Positions 34,229-46,710 of a stretch of 64,000 nucleotides of DNA are shown one piece after another. The notes under the pieces were generated by a model. That model worked only from the letters and a program-made list of their open reading frames with translations. It was not told the DNA's origin and made no database searches. Source of the DNA: Dicyema japonicum (lineage: Eukaryota > Dicyemida > Rhombozoa > Dicyemidae); contig RDEW01000002.1 in NCBI GenBank assembly GCA_011109175.1, positions 1,244,676-1,308,675 on the forward strand, read 5' to 3'. Made by a program: the position numbers and the translations under genes. Every line of letters starts with the position of its first letter. Position 1 is the first letter of the stretch.

Positions 34229-34545
34229 ATCAGGGACATGACGCAGTGCAACGAGTGCCGAGCAAGAGGTCTGATGGTCCCTGGTTCAATCCCGCTTTAC
34301 ATTTCGGTTGAAGGTTCCACGCATTTACGATACTTTAGCTTGACGAATGACGTCGTCACCAGAATCGTCTATAAATGACATACATCTAACAAAAAAGAAG
34401 TGAAGAGCATTCCTTGGCTATCCCTTTACGATTAGTTATAATAACTTTTTTTACTCAAATAAAGTGTGTGTCTTGCCTGAGCGGAGATAGAGCTAATATG
34501 GCTGTGCCTATAAGTGCAGTTTTATTATCAGGCATCACAATAGAG
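34229..34545 (+). repeat. SINE-1 copy with tRNA-like head
   Basis: The 5' part has a box-A-like region (GACGCAGTGCAACGAGTG, 34240-34257) and a good box B, GGTTCAATCC at 34283-34292, spaced as in a tRNA. The body carries GAAGGTTCCACGCATTTACGA, AAAAAAGAAGTGAAGAGCAT, ACGATTAGTTATAATAAC and AAATAAAGTGTGTGTC. The 3' part resembles the L-B end (ATGGCT). The full-length partner is at 58686-58985. Confidence 0.8.
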
Positions 34546-34569
34546 CAGACACTCGTTATTATTATTATT

Positions 34570-36225
34570 ATTAAAGCACTTTCACGAAAGCCATAATGAT
34601 TATAGCCCCGCATGTGCAACACTCAAAGAAACAATATTTATAGTTAGTCTTTTCCATCTTCCTCTGTCGAATGCGAGTGATCTCAATTCGTCCAGGTCGT
34701 CTCCCGTCTTTAGATTTTTTCTCACACGATTTAAGTCTTTGTTTAGGGCTGTCGGAAGTGTCGATCTAGGTCGTCCGCGGAAGGGTTTTTCGCATCTGTC
34801 AAAGTAATCTTCCATCGCTTTGTTAGCGGGTGCGTCCGGGTTCATTCTTAGTACATGCCCAAATAGCCTCCACCGGGCATCTATCACATCCTTGCTGATG
34901 TAAGAACACATACACTTGTTGTAGATACCAGTGGTTGATATTCTACGTGGCCACTCCATTCCGAGTAAGCTTCTTAGTTGCCTTCTATGGAACGAATCCA
35001 GTTTCAATAGTTCGTTGAAGGAACTTCCCCATGTCCCAGCGTTATACAGTAGGATCGGTTTCACAAACGCGTTGTAAAGCCTGCATCTGATGTCAATTCC
35101 AAGTCCTTTGGCCCTTAGCCATCCTTTCTTCAGTTTAGCCATTGCCGCATTTGCCAGTGTTTTCCTCCTTAGTACATCTTCAGCGTCTCCTAGTAGAGAG
35201 CCGAGCTTATTAGTACGTCTCCATCTTTCTTGAGTAATATCGTCTTCTCTTTTGATTTCCGTAATTTCAGTTTTGTTAACATTTACGCTGAGAAACCATT
35301 TCTCAAGCTCCGCAGGTGCATTTTCTAGCAGGTGTTGGAGTGCGGTCACATCCCGTGATACAAAATCCACATATCATCAGCATAAGATGTCTCTTCTATG
35401 TCTCCTATATAGCATTTGCGGAGGTCGCGGAGTGCAGATTCAAGGTATATGGTGAATAGTAAAGGGGAGAGGGAATCACCCTGGGGTGTCCCAATCGTTG
35501 TTTTGAAACTGCGGGAAGTTGCTCCTTCTGTCCTCACAGATAGTCTTGTGTTCGCAAGTAGTAGTCTGATTATCCTAACCGACGATTCATCCAATATTTG
35601 CTCAAGCACATTCATCAGTTTCTGTCTGTTTATTGAGTCGAAAGCTCTGGAGAGATCTATTCCCAACACGGTTGTTGCGCTCTTGAATCTTTGGTGCGTT
35701 GCGCAGCGCCATCTGTGGCTCCATACAATGTCTGCCGTAGACCTCCCTTCTCGGAACCCACTTTGACTTGCTGGTAGGTATACATCCACCACACCCTTTA
35801 TCCGGCTTAGTGCAATGTTTGCCAGCACCTTGCGTATCGAATTCAGAAGTATTATCGGGCGGAGATTTTCTACTGGTCCTTTTGATTTGTTCTGTTTTTG
35901 TATGGGTATTAATAATCCATTTCCAAGTCCTAGATCGGTATTAGTTTCAAAGACGTCATTTAGGGTTTTTGCAATTGTGTCGCTAAGTTTTTTTGGCCCA
36001 TATTTTAGGAGCTCAGGGCTTATGTTGTCCGGCCCAGCACTCTTGTTGTTCTTCAGTTTATCGCTAATTCCACCTCTTCCACTGTGATTGGGATTTTTTG
36101 CGCCTTTGCTTCTCCTTGGAAAGGGGGAAAGTCATTATTTTCTTTATTCAACAGTGTTTCGAAGTGTCGTGCAATCAATTCTGCTTTTTCTTTCGGGTTA
36201 CCCACGAATTTTCCATCTTTGGGAC
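34570..36225 (-). pseudogene. L-B LINE, RT and C-terminus, best-preserved RT of the family
   Basis: From 35828 down, an open frame of 160 codons carries ANIALSRIKGVVDVYLP, SQSGFREGRSTADIVW, GIDLSRAFDSINRQKL (motif A), TIGTPQGDSLSPLLFTIY (motif B) and TSYADDMW (motif C). One frameshift on, 35370-34600 gives 256 codons: KWFLSVNVNKTE, WRRTNKLGSLLGD, FVKPILLYNAGTWG, WRLFGHVLRMNP, CEKPFRGRPRSTLPTAL and SLAFDRGRW. The 3' end at 34555-34575 is a TTA-repeat run. The 5' end is cut in the linker at 36222 (PKEKAELIARHFETLL). It is very close to 6370-7830. Confidence 0.8.
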
Positions 36226-36229
36226 ACTC

Positions 36230-36545
36230 ATTATATACTTTTATTTTTCCTAAACCAATCGTTGACTTTGGCAAAATACCACTTGTTTATGTTTTTTTAC
36301 AAATAACAAAATTTCGTTAAAATTGAAGGCAGAGGAATTCTCTTAAGCTCTCGATCAGATTCATTTTTCCTCCAGGAGATATTAGTCACTAAGAGGGTGG
36401 ATGTTATTTTCCTGAGATCCACTCTATGCCATAGAAAAGTGTCATCCATCCTTTATAAAAAATGAGTTTACACGAAGTCCCATACAGCACTATTAATCTT
36501 AGCAACTTTCATCTAGTATATTGTTCTTATTGCGAACTTCCGGAT
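36230..36545. other. No gene seen
   Basis: AT-rich sequence between an L-B and an L-D remnant; no conserved frame. Confidence 0.4.
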
Positions 36546-36547
36546 AA

Positions 36548-36750
36548 TTCGTGAATGCGGGTCTACTGGAAAGAATTGATAACACGATAAGGACTTCAAT
36601 TGAAGGTATTAAATATATTCCCTCGACAACACTGGGTTGTTGCACTTTGATTTGGAAGAGTTGGGATCCGATCTCTTGTGGTACTGGCTCTCTCAGCAAT
36701 GCCTCTAACAGTCCAGTGCACCAGATCCTACCCTACTTAAACCGCTAGAG
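36548..36750 (+). pseudogene. Short L-D LINE remnant
   Basis: The frame LLERIDNTIRTSIEGI and what follows resemble the L-D region DSLFRSTIERIINVKFDDQGW (minus, near 37100) and DLLSLIDMDIWSTMGSIL (plus, near 62970). Only about 65 codons are present. Confidence 0.45.
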
Positions 36751-36876
36751 TGCTTGGCTCAAGAAACTTAGTCTCTCTCAAATCTTGGATCCCCGAAGCA
36801 TTCTATGAAACAAAGGAGGATGAACAGCTATGCATAAATATTATCGAAACATTTTATTTAAATCAGAAAACCATAT

Positions 36877-38640
36877 TTACAGTAAATCATATTTAAAACT
36901 GCCATCCATCCAAAGTGGACCCCGCCGACAGTATCGACGTTGCGTTGCGACATTATCGACGGATAGATAAGCAGGGCAAGCCAGATTTTTCGTTGAAGGG
37001 ATTTTCAGTCCGTCCAGGCAAACGGGTAGGGTCGCTTGGTCCCACCCTTGGTCGTCAAATTTCACATTTATGATACGTTCAATAGTACTCCGGAAAAGGG
37101 AATCGATAGCATCGAGCTGTTGCATTTTTAAGTAGCAGGGTGCCCCCCGAAGAACGTAGTTCAGTTTCTGTGCTGATAAGGCGTTTCTCAGGAGGAATAA
37201 GGAGGTGTGTGAGTCCAGCATCTCCAGACGTCTGAATGTTGTTTTTAGTTGATGTTCTTTTGTTCTTAGAGTGTTACTGATTCCATCATCAGTAAGAGGG
37301 CATCCAAGTATTTCCAGTTGTTCTGATTTGGTTTCTGTGGCTTTCGGAATGATCTCTCTGAACATATCAAGGATCAAATCCCATTCAGACTGTGGAAATC
37401 CAAAATTGGTTACTTCACACTTATTGGTGTTTATAGTTAGCCATAAGGATTTCATTTGAAATATCAGACTTTTCAAACAATCTAGTAAATCCTTCGGATG
37501 GCCGCCGATGGTACAATCATACAGATACCATACTCTTAGAGGAGTGGAGCAGTATCCTGTGATAAGGGCAATTCCCAGACTGAACAAGGCAAGTCCCCAG
37601 TGGGTCTCCTTGTTGGACTCCAAAATACGATGGAATGTAACATTGGCCGTGTACCAGACTGGATGGTTTTCCGTACGAGCTATGAACATAGCTGTACACT
37701 GATGGGTAGTATGTGAAGCAATCCTCCAGAATTGTATCACGTCGTATTCGAGTTGAAGGCATTTTTAATGTCAATTTTGACGATTACGTGAGGAATGTTC
37801 TCGTTCTTTTCAATGAAGCATGAACTGCTGCTTCACAACCCACCGGTGTGCCGACCCCTATTTGGGTTGGTTGTAGCTGTGTTATCAGCGTAGGTAGGAT
37901 TGCTCTGCATACAAGCTTTGAGGCCAACCGACGGAAGACCAGTCCGACTGCAATAGGGCGTATTCCACCTCCTTCTTGTCGAATGCGATCAACTTTGCGG
38001 AGAACATTACGTGTCGAATTGTTTCTGGTAGTGTCCCTGATAGCATCCTGTTCATTAGTTTGGTGATAGCCAACACGAGCCGGACCCCAGAGTTGCCCAT
38101 GTTATGAGCAATGAGATCTTTGATGTGACCCGGAGGGAGTCCATCTAGTCTTCCACTGCTACTTGGGACGAAATAGAGAATCCTATCTTTTACGTCCTCT
38201 TCAGAGACAAGTAGATTAGGTAATTGTCCTGGGCAAGGGGGGAACCGGTGGTCGTTGGGGAGACTTGGGTGTCGCTTAACAATTGATGCGTAGGACAGTT
38301 CAGACGGCTCAATTATACATTGTTGATCTGCAAGGATCCTCACCGCAGCACGGATACCACCTTCCGATAGTTTTCGACGGATCGCGCTTCTTAATTTCTG
38401 AGTGTCCGAGATAGTCGATGTTAGCTTCTCATGGTTTTGAAATTTGTAGGTGAGCTTTTCTGAGTCTGCCAATAGGTTCTTTGAGAAGAATGTGTGGACA
38501 TTCTCCTTTACTAATGACGTAAGTGATTTCTCTTCTTTCCCCCTCCTATGGGGTATGCATCGAAACATTAAAACCGAAAATGGATCAGCACTATCTCCAA
38601 TGGCTTGGCTTAACATCTGCAGGTGAAAGCGGTGCTAGGT
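36877..38640 (-). pseudogene. L-D LINE RT copy, broken
   Basis: From 38616: LRSAIRRKLSEGGIRAAVRIL, SSSGRLDGLPPGHIKDLIAHN and LSGTLPETIRHVMFSAKLIAF match the intact plus copy at 61307-63235. After a deletion and frameshift, 37774-36877 gives FGVQQGDPLGTCLV (motif B), VWYLYDCTIGGHPKDLL (motif C with the first catalytic Asp changed to Tyr), TNKCEVTNFGF, EQLEILGCPL and INVKFDDQGWDQATLPVCLDG. The RLE domain is missing. With the D-to-Y change this copy cannot be an active polymerase. Confidence 0.75.
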
Positions 38641-38848
38641 TGAGAGCCCTTCCATGTGCTTCCTTCAAGAATAGAAGTTTGCGTCCAATTTGACTAGATG
38701 TTTGTGTGACCCATCGTTTCAGATGCGAATGATTATCTTTTGGTAAATTGTTTTTTCTTTTAAATTAACAATTTTTTAATATAATTGATTAATGGATTCT
38801 GATTAATATAATTATACTTTCATTTTTTGCCTGTTATTAAAATTATCA

Positions 38849-39775
38849 TGTCCGAAAGAGCATTCTTTGGATCTAAAACATCGAGTTGTAACGGCCCACC
38901 AAAGAAGGTAAAAGTTATGGAGAGATTTCTAAATTATTGACATTGTCAAAGAGTACTGTTCGGAATATTATTACCCGATGGAAACAACACAGGACTGTCA
39001 TTAATCGACCAAGATCAGGTGCTCGGAGTAAAATATCTCAACTCTCTCGCTAATTAATGAAAATAATAGTTTGTACAAAACCAATAATTACTCGAAGAGA
39101 ATTTGCTAATGATTTGAATATTACAGGAACATCAGTGTCCCTTCGTACAATTACTTATACACTACGCAGAGAAGGTATCAATAAACGAAGGCCCCGTCGT
39201 GATCCGTTATTAAAGAAAATACACATTTGTGCACGAATTAAATATGCCAGATATTTTTTAAGTAAAGAAAATGAATTTATAAACAATATTTTATGGTCGG
39301 ACGAATAAAAAATAGAACTTTTCGGACTGAACCACACCTCATCAATTTGGCGTAAATCCAATCAGGCGTATAACCAAAATGCATCATACCTACCATAAAG
39401 CACGGGGGAGGTAGTATCATGCTGTGGGACTGTTTTTCATCTACAGAAGTCGTAAACTATTTGTAATTGATGGAATAATGAATTCGCTCAAATTTGCGAA
39501 ATCTTAGAAAAATGTCTGTTACCTTTGGTCACTAAATTAAATTTGACACAACATTGGACATTCCAGCATGACAACGATCCAAAACACAAGTCAAAAATGA
39601 CTGTTGAATGGTTAGAAAGAAACGGTATAAATTTTTTGATGGAAAATTTTAAAAACCAAAGTTAGTATAAGGAAACCGAAAAATATTCACGAATCGAAAA
39701 CAATTTGCTATGAAGAATGAGAAAAAAGACTGGAAGCAGTGCTACTAGCAAAGGGGAATGCAACTAAATAATAAT
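38849..39775 (+). pseudogene. Tc1/mariner transposase relic
   Basis: MSERAFFGSKTSS starts the frame, with helix-turn-helix-like pieces STVRNIITRWKQHRTVINRPRSG (after shifts). PIITRREFANDLNITGTSVS and RRDPLLKKIHICARIKYAR follow. The first catalytic Asp is in ILWSDE (39292-39306), directly followed by a stop. A second block reads FQHDNDPKHKSKMTVEWLERN near 39570-39620. The normal DLNPIE third-acid region is not found, so the gene has both a stop and an internal loss. No matching inverted repeats were located. Confidence 0.75.
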
Positions 39776-40037
39776 TGGATTTCGTGCCATTACTTTTTTC
39801 CTCCAATAAATTGACTTATAAAAATATATCGCTAATTATTGCATTATAAATAACTCGATTTAATATTGTTTTTTAGCAATTAATTAAAAAAAATCCTCTT
39901 GCATCTCCCAACAGCTGAATTAAAATTAAAATTAACTATTCTTTTTCCTTTTTCCTTATAAAAAAAAAAAAAAAAATCCTATATTTATAATTTATTTTTT
40001 AAACTACAGTATTTGATGACAAATACTTTTTTTTGGT

Positions 40038-42905
40038 TGAGGTGGTGACGTCCCTCTTTGAAAATATGTCTTCTTGCGCTTAATTACCCGTTGCCCATTC
40101 TCTCTTGGTACTTTCAACACTCGAGGCTTGAAGTTCATCACCAAACAACATCAACTCGCACGTGATTTATCTATCCATGGTGTCAGTATTTGCTGCATTC
40201 AAGAGACAAAGATTACAACATATTCTATTACGAAATTGGATGATTACTACATGATCACTTTGGACTCTGACTGCCGACATTATGGTCTTGGATTTGCGGT
40301 TCACAGGGATCTTTATGACCGTGTGACACGCGTATGGGCTGTCTCGGATCGTATTGCAGTCATGAACTGAAGTTTGGAACAAAGCCCAACTCTGTTATTT
40401 CTATCATCAATGTTTATGCTCCGACCGCTGTCCGGGCTGATGCCAATCCTGAAGAACTTGGTGCGTTTTACTAATGTTTGACAGGGACATATGACTCACT
40501 TTCGTCGTCATATCTGACGTTTATTGGTGGAGACTGGAATGCCAGAGTTGGTAAAGTACTGAATGGGGAGACTTGTATTGGATCAACATGCTCGGAATCG
40601 TCGAAATTCCTCTGGTGTCTCATTGGTTCAATTCTGCGAATCCTACAACTTATTTATTACGAACACTGCTTTTGAACACCCAGCAAGACATAAAACTACC
40701 TGGACTGGTTCACGAAAGGACAAAAATGGCAACTTGATTAAAATATATAATCAAATTGATTATATCTTGTGCAGGAGAAGGAACAAAAACCTAATACGAA
40801 ACTCGAGATCATACGATGGGCTTGAAACATCAAGTGATCACAAATTGGTGATCACTCGGTTTTCTTTGGGAAGTTTGTACAAACCTGGAAGATATGGAAA
40901 AACGGAATTCGAAAGATTGGATACAGAAACTCTAATAAGCAATGAAATAAAGATGAAAGAGTATGGCGAAAAACTCAGAAAGGAATTAAGCAAGATGAAT
41001 ACAAACAATAGTGCACAGGATTTGTGCTTATCTTCAGAACAAAAGAATTTGAGGATTAGAATTAATGATTCAAATATACCGAGTCTAAAAAAAGAGCTAA
41101 GGATAGTTCGTAACTCAATTTTAACAAAAATCAAAAAACTTCAAAAATATCAATTAAAAAAGGAAGTGGAGGAACAGGTCGATGAAATCAAGAAATATAA
41201 GAACGGATCCAAAATGTTCAAAGCCATTCGGATTATTAGCAAAAAGAAACGACCAGGGAATATTGTTATTCACGACTAACATGGACGATCAGTATTGAAT
41301 GTTATTGAAAAGGCGAACATAGTCTCTTCACACTACTATGACATCTTTAACAATCAAGAAATTGAAAACAAATCTCCAATAACATCAACGGCTCCTCTTA
41401 ACTGCCCCATTATTATCGCGGAAAACTAAACTACAGGAAAACGGCTGGTCCTGATAATATACCTGCAGAGTTAATAAAATGTGGACCCACTGAATTGGGT
41501 GAAATAATCACCATCATACTCAATAAAGCATTTGAAGACAAAAACGATCTTGGAATTGGGAGATGATGGCTAATTCCAATACCAAAACCTGGGAAACCTA
41601 GAGGTCCCGCAAACAGTCTAAGACCAATAATTCTATTATCGGTCTTACGGAAAACCCTCTCTATCATTGTATTACATCTAATCAAATGGAAAGTCGACAA
41701 ATTCTTATCGCCTGGACAAAGCGGTTTCAGGGAAAAAAGATCAACCGCCGACATAGTATGGACGCACAGATGGTCTGGCGCTATATGTCAGAAATACAAA
41801 AAATGCATAGAAGTTCTGGGGATCGACATGAGTCGTGCATTCGACTCTGTACACAGGGGACTACTTATTAACATTCTGATTACATTTCTATACACGGATG
41901 ATGTTAAAATTATTTCCTTGCTCCTAGAAGATACTCACTTGGCTGTCAAAATTGGAAATACCGCTTCCAATTTTTTTAAAACCACTCGGGGAGTTCCACA
42001 AGGGGATTTGTTGTCTCCTATTCTATTTATTATTTATTTTGAGGCACTGAGGGATTTCAGATTATTCATTAAAGGACAATACTATGAGTTGATTTACGCA
42101 GACGATCTGGACTTTGTATCGGATGATTCTGAATTTCTCAAGTACATAAACGAACATCTTCCTAACATTTTCCAAAAATGGTTCTTGAAGATAAACACTG
42201 ACAAAACGGAATTTACATCATTCAGCCGTGCAGAGAGGATATCCGACGAGACGTGGAGAAGACATAAGAAGGTCGGATCGCTCTTGGGGACGAGGAAGAT
42301 GTAGCTCGACGGAAAATCCTTGCAGCTGGTGCTTTCAGAAGCCTATCTAAAATATGGAGTTCGGGAAGAAGACTTTGTGGAAAAATAAAACTTATGATAT
42401 ACAAATACTTTGTTGTGCCCATCCTAATATATAACTGTGGGACATGGGGTTTGTCTAAACGGGCAATGGAGTCTATTGACAGTTTCGACCGCAGTATGCT
42501 TCGGAAGGCACTTAATATTCACTACAAAATGAAGATCAAAAACGAACAATTATATATGTTGAGCAAAACAGAACCATTATCCATGGAAATCAGAAGATCG
42601 AGATGGAGACTGTCTGGTTACATTCTGAGGATGGACCTGGATGTCTCGGCAAATCACGTAATAGATGAATATTTCATGGAAAAAACAAAATCATTCCGAG
42701 GAAGGCCTAGAACAACCTTACCTATCACGCTAAATGAGGACCTAAAAGCCATAGGCAGGGAGTTGAAAACAATGGATGACCTTGATGAACTAAGAGATCT
42801 TGCGAAACGGAGAGGCCTTTGGATGCGATTGGTGCAAAGGGTGGCCGGCGCGGCACAAGGGAACCTTAATTGACTTTTGTTTTTTTATGTGTTCTCGGCA
42901 GTGCT
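40038..42905 (+). pseudogene. L-B LINE, full-length layout, few breaks
   Basis: The 5' end GGTTGAGGTGGTGACGTCCCTC matches the 5' end of the minus copy at 9335. The endonuclease runs LGTFNTRGLKFITKQH, SICCIQETKITT, INVYAPT, FIGGDWNARVG, IDYILCRRRNKN and SSDHKLVITRF (40074-40870). A 40-residue basic/coiled linker follows. RT: SGFREKRSTADIVWTHRW, GIDMSRAFDSVHRGLL (motif A), TRGVPQGDLLSPILFIIYF (motif B), ELIYADDLDFVSD (motif C), KWFLKINTDKTEF. The end reads VVPILIYNCGTWG, WRLSGYILRMD, SFRGRPRTTLPITLNED and AAQGNLN, stop near 42873. About six frameshifts. The 3' UTR ends GCTGATAATAATAATT. Confidence 0.85.
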
Positions 42906-43170
42906 GATAATAATAATTTGATGACAGAAATTGTGTAATTCAATTGGAAACTGGATCTAACTCTACAATTATAAATGTACAGCGATACAAATAATAAACG
43001 GAACAGCCGATTTCTCAATTTTTTTCTCTAAATAATTATTAATTTTTAAATAAAAAATGAATTTTAAATTATAAGCTTAACTTTTGCCTTTTACAAAAAT
43101 CCAAACGTCAAAGATTTTGTTAAGTATTTAAACCCAATTTTTTTTCAAAACAAAATAAAAGAGAACAAAA
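42905..43170. other. AT-rich spacer, nothing seen
   Basis: No coding or repeat signal beyond low-complexity A/T runs between two L-B copies. Confidence 0.4.
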
Positions 43171-43179
43171 ATAGTTCAA

Positions 43180-44810
43180 AATTTAGTATGACCCCCTTGA
43201 GCATTTATTGCTTTGTATATGCACCTACATCTACAAAAGTCTCTAAAAACCCAACTGAACTGGATGACTTTTACAGTTCACTATCCACAACCCTTATGGG
43301 AATATCCACGAACTATCTACTTTACATAAGGCTCTACTCTCAGATTGCCGAACATATGGAGGAACGCTAACATCGAGTGACCATAAACTATTGGTAATCA
43401 AACTTCTCTTAAAGAGAAGATTTTGGATTAACAGAGTCAAAAACAGAGAATTAACATCAGAATCGGAAAATTAATCCCCTTACATAAAACGGGAAAAGAA
43501 AAAGGAAAGCTAAACAGCTTAAGACAAATCATACTACTCAACTAACTGCGCAAAATTCTATCGCTAATCGCTCTACACAAAATAAAAGCCCCACTACGTG
43601 AATTTATCAGAATTTATCGGAGCTAGCCAAAGTGGGTTTGTCTCTGGAAGATCAACTTCCGATGCCGTTTGGAGCCACAAATAATGTGTGCTTCATGCCA
43701 AAAATATAAAGAGGAGTACCACATAATGGGAATCGACCTATCTAAGGCATTTGACTCAATCAGCAGAGTCAAGATGATACAAATATTAACACCACTACTC
43801 GAGGAAGATTGCATCCGAATAATTCGTTATTTACTCTCCTCCACTCAACTATTTATTCAGTTGGGAAATCAGAAATCCAGAGTATTCGGAACAAACAAGG
43901 GCACCCTAGAAGGAGACGCCCTATCCCCGGTCTTATTCATCGCATATCTGAAGGCAACCCTACGAGAGGCCAAGAATAATATCCCCATAAATATTTGCAG
44001 ATGACAGATTTCACGGCAACAGGCCACCAATTAGAAGGTATTATCGACAAATTGGCCAAAAATATTTGAAAATTCATTCCTAAAAATTAACACCGAGAAA
44101 ACAGAATATACTATTGTAAGGCGATGCAAACAACGACACGAGGAAAAATGGAGGCATCTCCGAAGTAACTTGACACTCTTTTAGGAGATACAGAAGACAT
44201 ACTACGAAGAAAATCACTAGCAGCTTTCGCTCTTAAAAGACTAAACAACGTATGGTTAGGAGGTAAACAAATTTCTGCCTCTAAAAATCAAATTATACAA
44301 TATGTTTATAAAACCGGTTTTACTGTACAACTCTTCTACCTGGGCACTCACAATGCTTGAAATGGAAAGTCTGAACTCTTTTCATAGAATGCAGCTCAAA
44401 TACATTATAAGAATTGTCTGGCCAAAGCACATCTCAAATACCTCTATTCCCATTACAATATCCACCCATTGGACAGAGAAATAAGAAGTAACAGATGGGG
44501 CTTATTTAGTCACATCTTAAAAATGGACAGGAATACTCTCGCTAATCTCGCGATGGAACACCACTATACTCCTCTTCCGGGATCGACTTTCCGGGGAAGA
44601 CCACGAATTACTCTACCAACCCTTCTACATCAAGACCTAACTTCAATTGGGAAAGGGTTGACGTCGGCAGATGATCTGAGCATCTGAGGGACCTATCGAG
44701 GAAAATTGGGAACTGAAAGCGATTAACAAAACGCATCCAGGAGGGTGGCACAAGCGAGATAAGTTTACTAACGTTGTTTTGCGGTGTGCTAATTAATATT
44801 AATAATAATT
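43180..44810 (+). pseudogene. L-B LINE, second plus copy, internally deleted
   Basis: Endonuclease pieces VYAPTSTKVSKNPTELDDFYSS and SSDHKLLVIKL are followed, after loss of the linker, by KPGKEKGKLNSLRQIILLN. The RT has GIDLSKAFDSISRVKMIQIL (motif A) and TNKGTLEGDALSPVLFIAYL (motif B). The YADD site is destroyed near 44000. KINTEKTEY, FIKPVLLYNSSTWAL, WGLFSHILKMDR and FRGRPRITLPTLLHQDL complete it. The 3' end has TAATATTAATAATAATTATT. Confidence 0.75.
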
Positions 44811-45395
44811 ATTAAATCTAGTCAAAATTTGCAAGGGTATCATGACTTTTTTGCCCCACTGTATGTCCACAAGTTAGTTAAAAGCACTTCCGCGTCATCC
44901 ATAAGCATATGAATACTTAGGGTTCCATTTGTGCTACACATGTCACCATACAAATACAAAGAATATTCCCAAAAAGTCGCCACCGAGTTTATCTTTTCTT
45001 ATCTTATTTACCCACATTTACATGGCTCGTAAAGAGTCCCATTATCAGAGAAATGCTCCAAATCTTTTTAATTACTCAAGACGTCATTATTTTATATGAT
45101 CAATGTCCCCAGTCCGTTGAAATGTCAATTAACCAGTGAATATTGAACATAAAGGACTTTTTACTGGGCTGTGGAGTCGGTAAAATATACCATAACTCTG
45201 ACTCCACAAAAATTATTTCTTCGACTCTGACTCCTTGACTCCGTTCCGACTCCGGTTATTATATAAAAAAATTCAGACTTTGTATAAATAACAGAAAAAA
45301 AGGAAAAAACATTTAGAAAAGAAAATTTAACTATTTTTTTTAGAAATAATATAGTTTCGACCAGGTCTTCCTTCATAGAAGCTCAAAGGTCTGAT
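44810..45395. other. Spacer with Tc1-like terminal motif and GACTC-rich block
   Basis: Read on minus, 44848-44868 gives TACAGTGGGGCAAAAAAGTC, very like Tc1/mariner inverted-repeat ends; no partner was found. At 45168-45260, TGTGGAGTCGG, GACTCTGACTCC (twice) and CGACTCCGG form an irregular GACTC-rich block. There is no coding signal. Confidence 0.45.
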
Positions 45396-45399
45396 TTGA

Positions 45400-46610
45400 T
45401 AAATTTTAGCCCAGAAAACAGCCTTTCTACGCTGACTTGTACAGATCAATTAGCTTAATATGTTCTTTCGCGAAAGTGATTGAACGTATCATTTTCAAAA
45501 GGTTAAGCAGACATATAGAAAAGAATGACTTTCTGATTCCGGAGATGTGGGGTTTTCGTCCCGGATGAGGCTGTGTAGACTGTTTTTTTCTACTGAATTC
45601 TGAAATCATGAAAGCAAGGGATTCCAAGAGGCAAATAAACTTATTATGTCTTGATATCTTGAAAGCATTTGACAGTGTATGCCATGAAGAGTTGTTAAGC
45701 AGCTTGTATCAACATGTGTTCCAAGAAACCTATTTGTTTGGCTAAGATATTATCTTTAGGAAAGACAATTTTTTGTGAAGGTTTGTGGAAATATATCTGA
45801 TGCAATATCATTCATGAAGGGAGAAGGTTCAGTATTGCGCCCTAATTTGTTTAATATTTTCATGGCAAGTTTTCCACGACCGAAAAATTTTAATACTAGT
45901 CTTCTTATTTATCCTGATGACGTAATAGTGGTGGACACATCTCTAAAATCTTCTATATCTGAAGGAAGAATCAGATTGAGCATTGGTGCAACTTGAGAAG
46001 GCTAAAGCTCTCTGCTGAAAAATCTTGCGCACTCCGAATAAGCAATATGAAAAAGCACCTGAAACAAAAATACACACTGGGAGTAAACAATGCACACAGT
46101 CTGCGCTACCTGGGGGTCGACTATGCAAACACAAGAAATTACACGGACGACATAAAAGGAAGGAGAAAAAGAGCATTTCAGTCGCTCCTATGTACACGGA
46201 AATTACATGATAGCCGCGACACCTACCTGTTAATTTTCAAGGTAGTTATTCTTCCTAGCCTACTTTATGGGTGCAAGGGGTGGTTCTTCTCTCCGAAGAG
46301 GGAGAAGATCTTATCTATCCTAGAGAAGACTAGGAGACTGCAATTAAGCTCTCCTTAAACAAGAAACTGAAAGACTGTCTAAGCGAGGACGAAAACAAGC
46401 TCTTAGGACCGATTAGTAGAATTGTGGAGGATCGGATCAATGGTTTCAGGAGGAGATCAATGATCCAAGACACGTATATAAAGCTGGGAGAAACGTCTTG
46501 AAAAAAATTAAAAAAAAGAAGGGTCCAGGTGTGAAGTCCAAGTCTTATGGTAGGACTCAGATGTAATACCCTCCAGAAAACTCCTTAACTCTTTTGTTAA
46601 TGAATCGTTG
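45400..46610 (+). pseudogene. L-C LINE
   Basis: Plus-strand blocks in three frames are FAKVIERIIFKRLSRHIEKN, MWGFRPG, LLCLDILKAFDSVCHEELL (motif A), SFMKGEGSVLRPNLFNIFM (motif B, normally QGSVLGPLLF), SLLIYPDDVIVVD (motif C altered to YPDD), LRRLKLSAEKSCALRISN, HSLRYLGVDYANTRNYTDDI and LPSLLYGCKGWFFSPKREKIL. The tail near 46560-46610 ends in TTGTTATTGTTATT. Endonuclease not found; 5'-truncated. Confidence 0.7.
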
Positions 46611-46710
46611 TTATTGTTATTAGAACTTTCCAACGAGGAGAATTTTCCAAATAGTTTTTCTCTTTATGGCTTCGTCAATAACGAGATTTCGTATACTTTG
46701 TCTCTCTAGT

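Noticed and set aside
34229-34300. Functional tRNA gene
   Set aside because: Boxes A and B are present but no cloverleaf acceptor stem closes, and the same head repeats with a long shared body; it is a SINE.
36053-36274. Minus ORF with a new N-terminus (MPKSTIGLGKIKVYNE) joined to L-B linker
   Set aside because: The N-terminal part is flanking DNA at the truncation point of the LINE, not a gene start.
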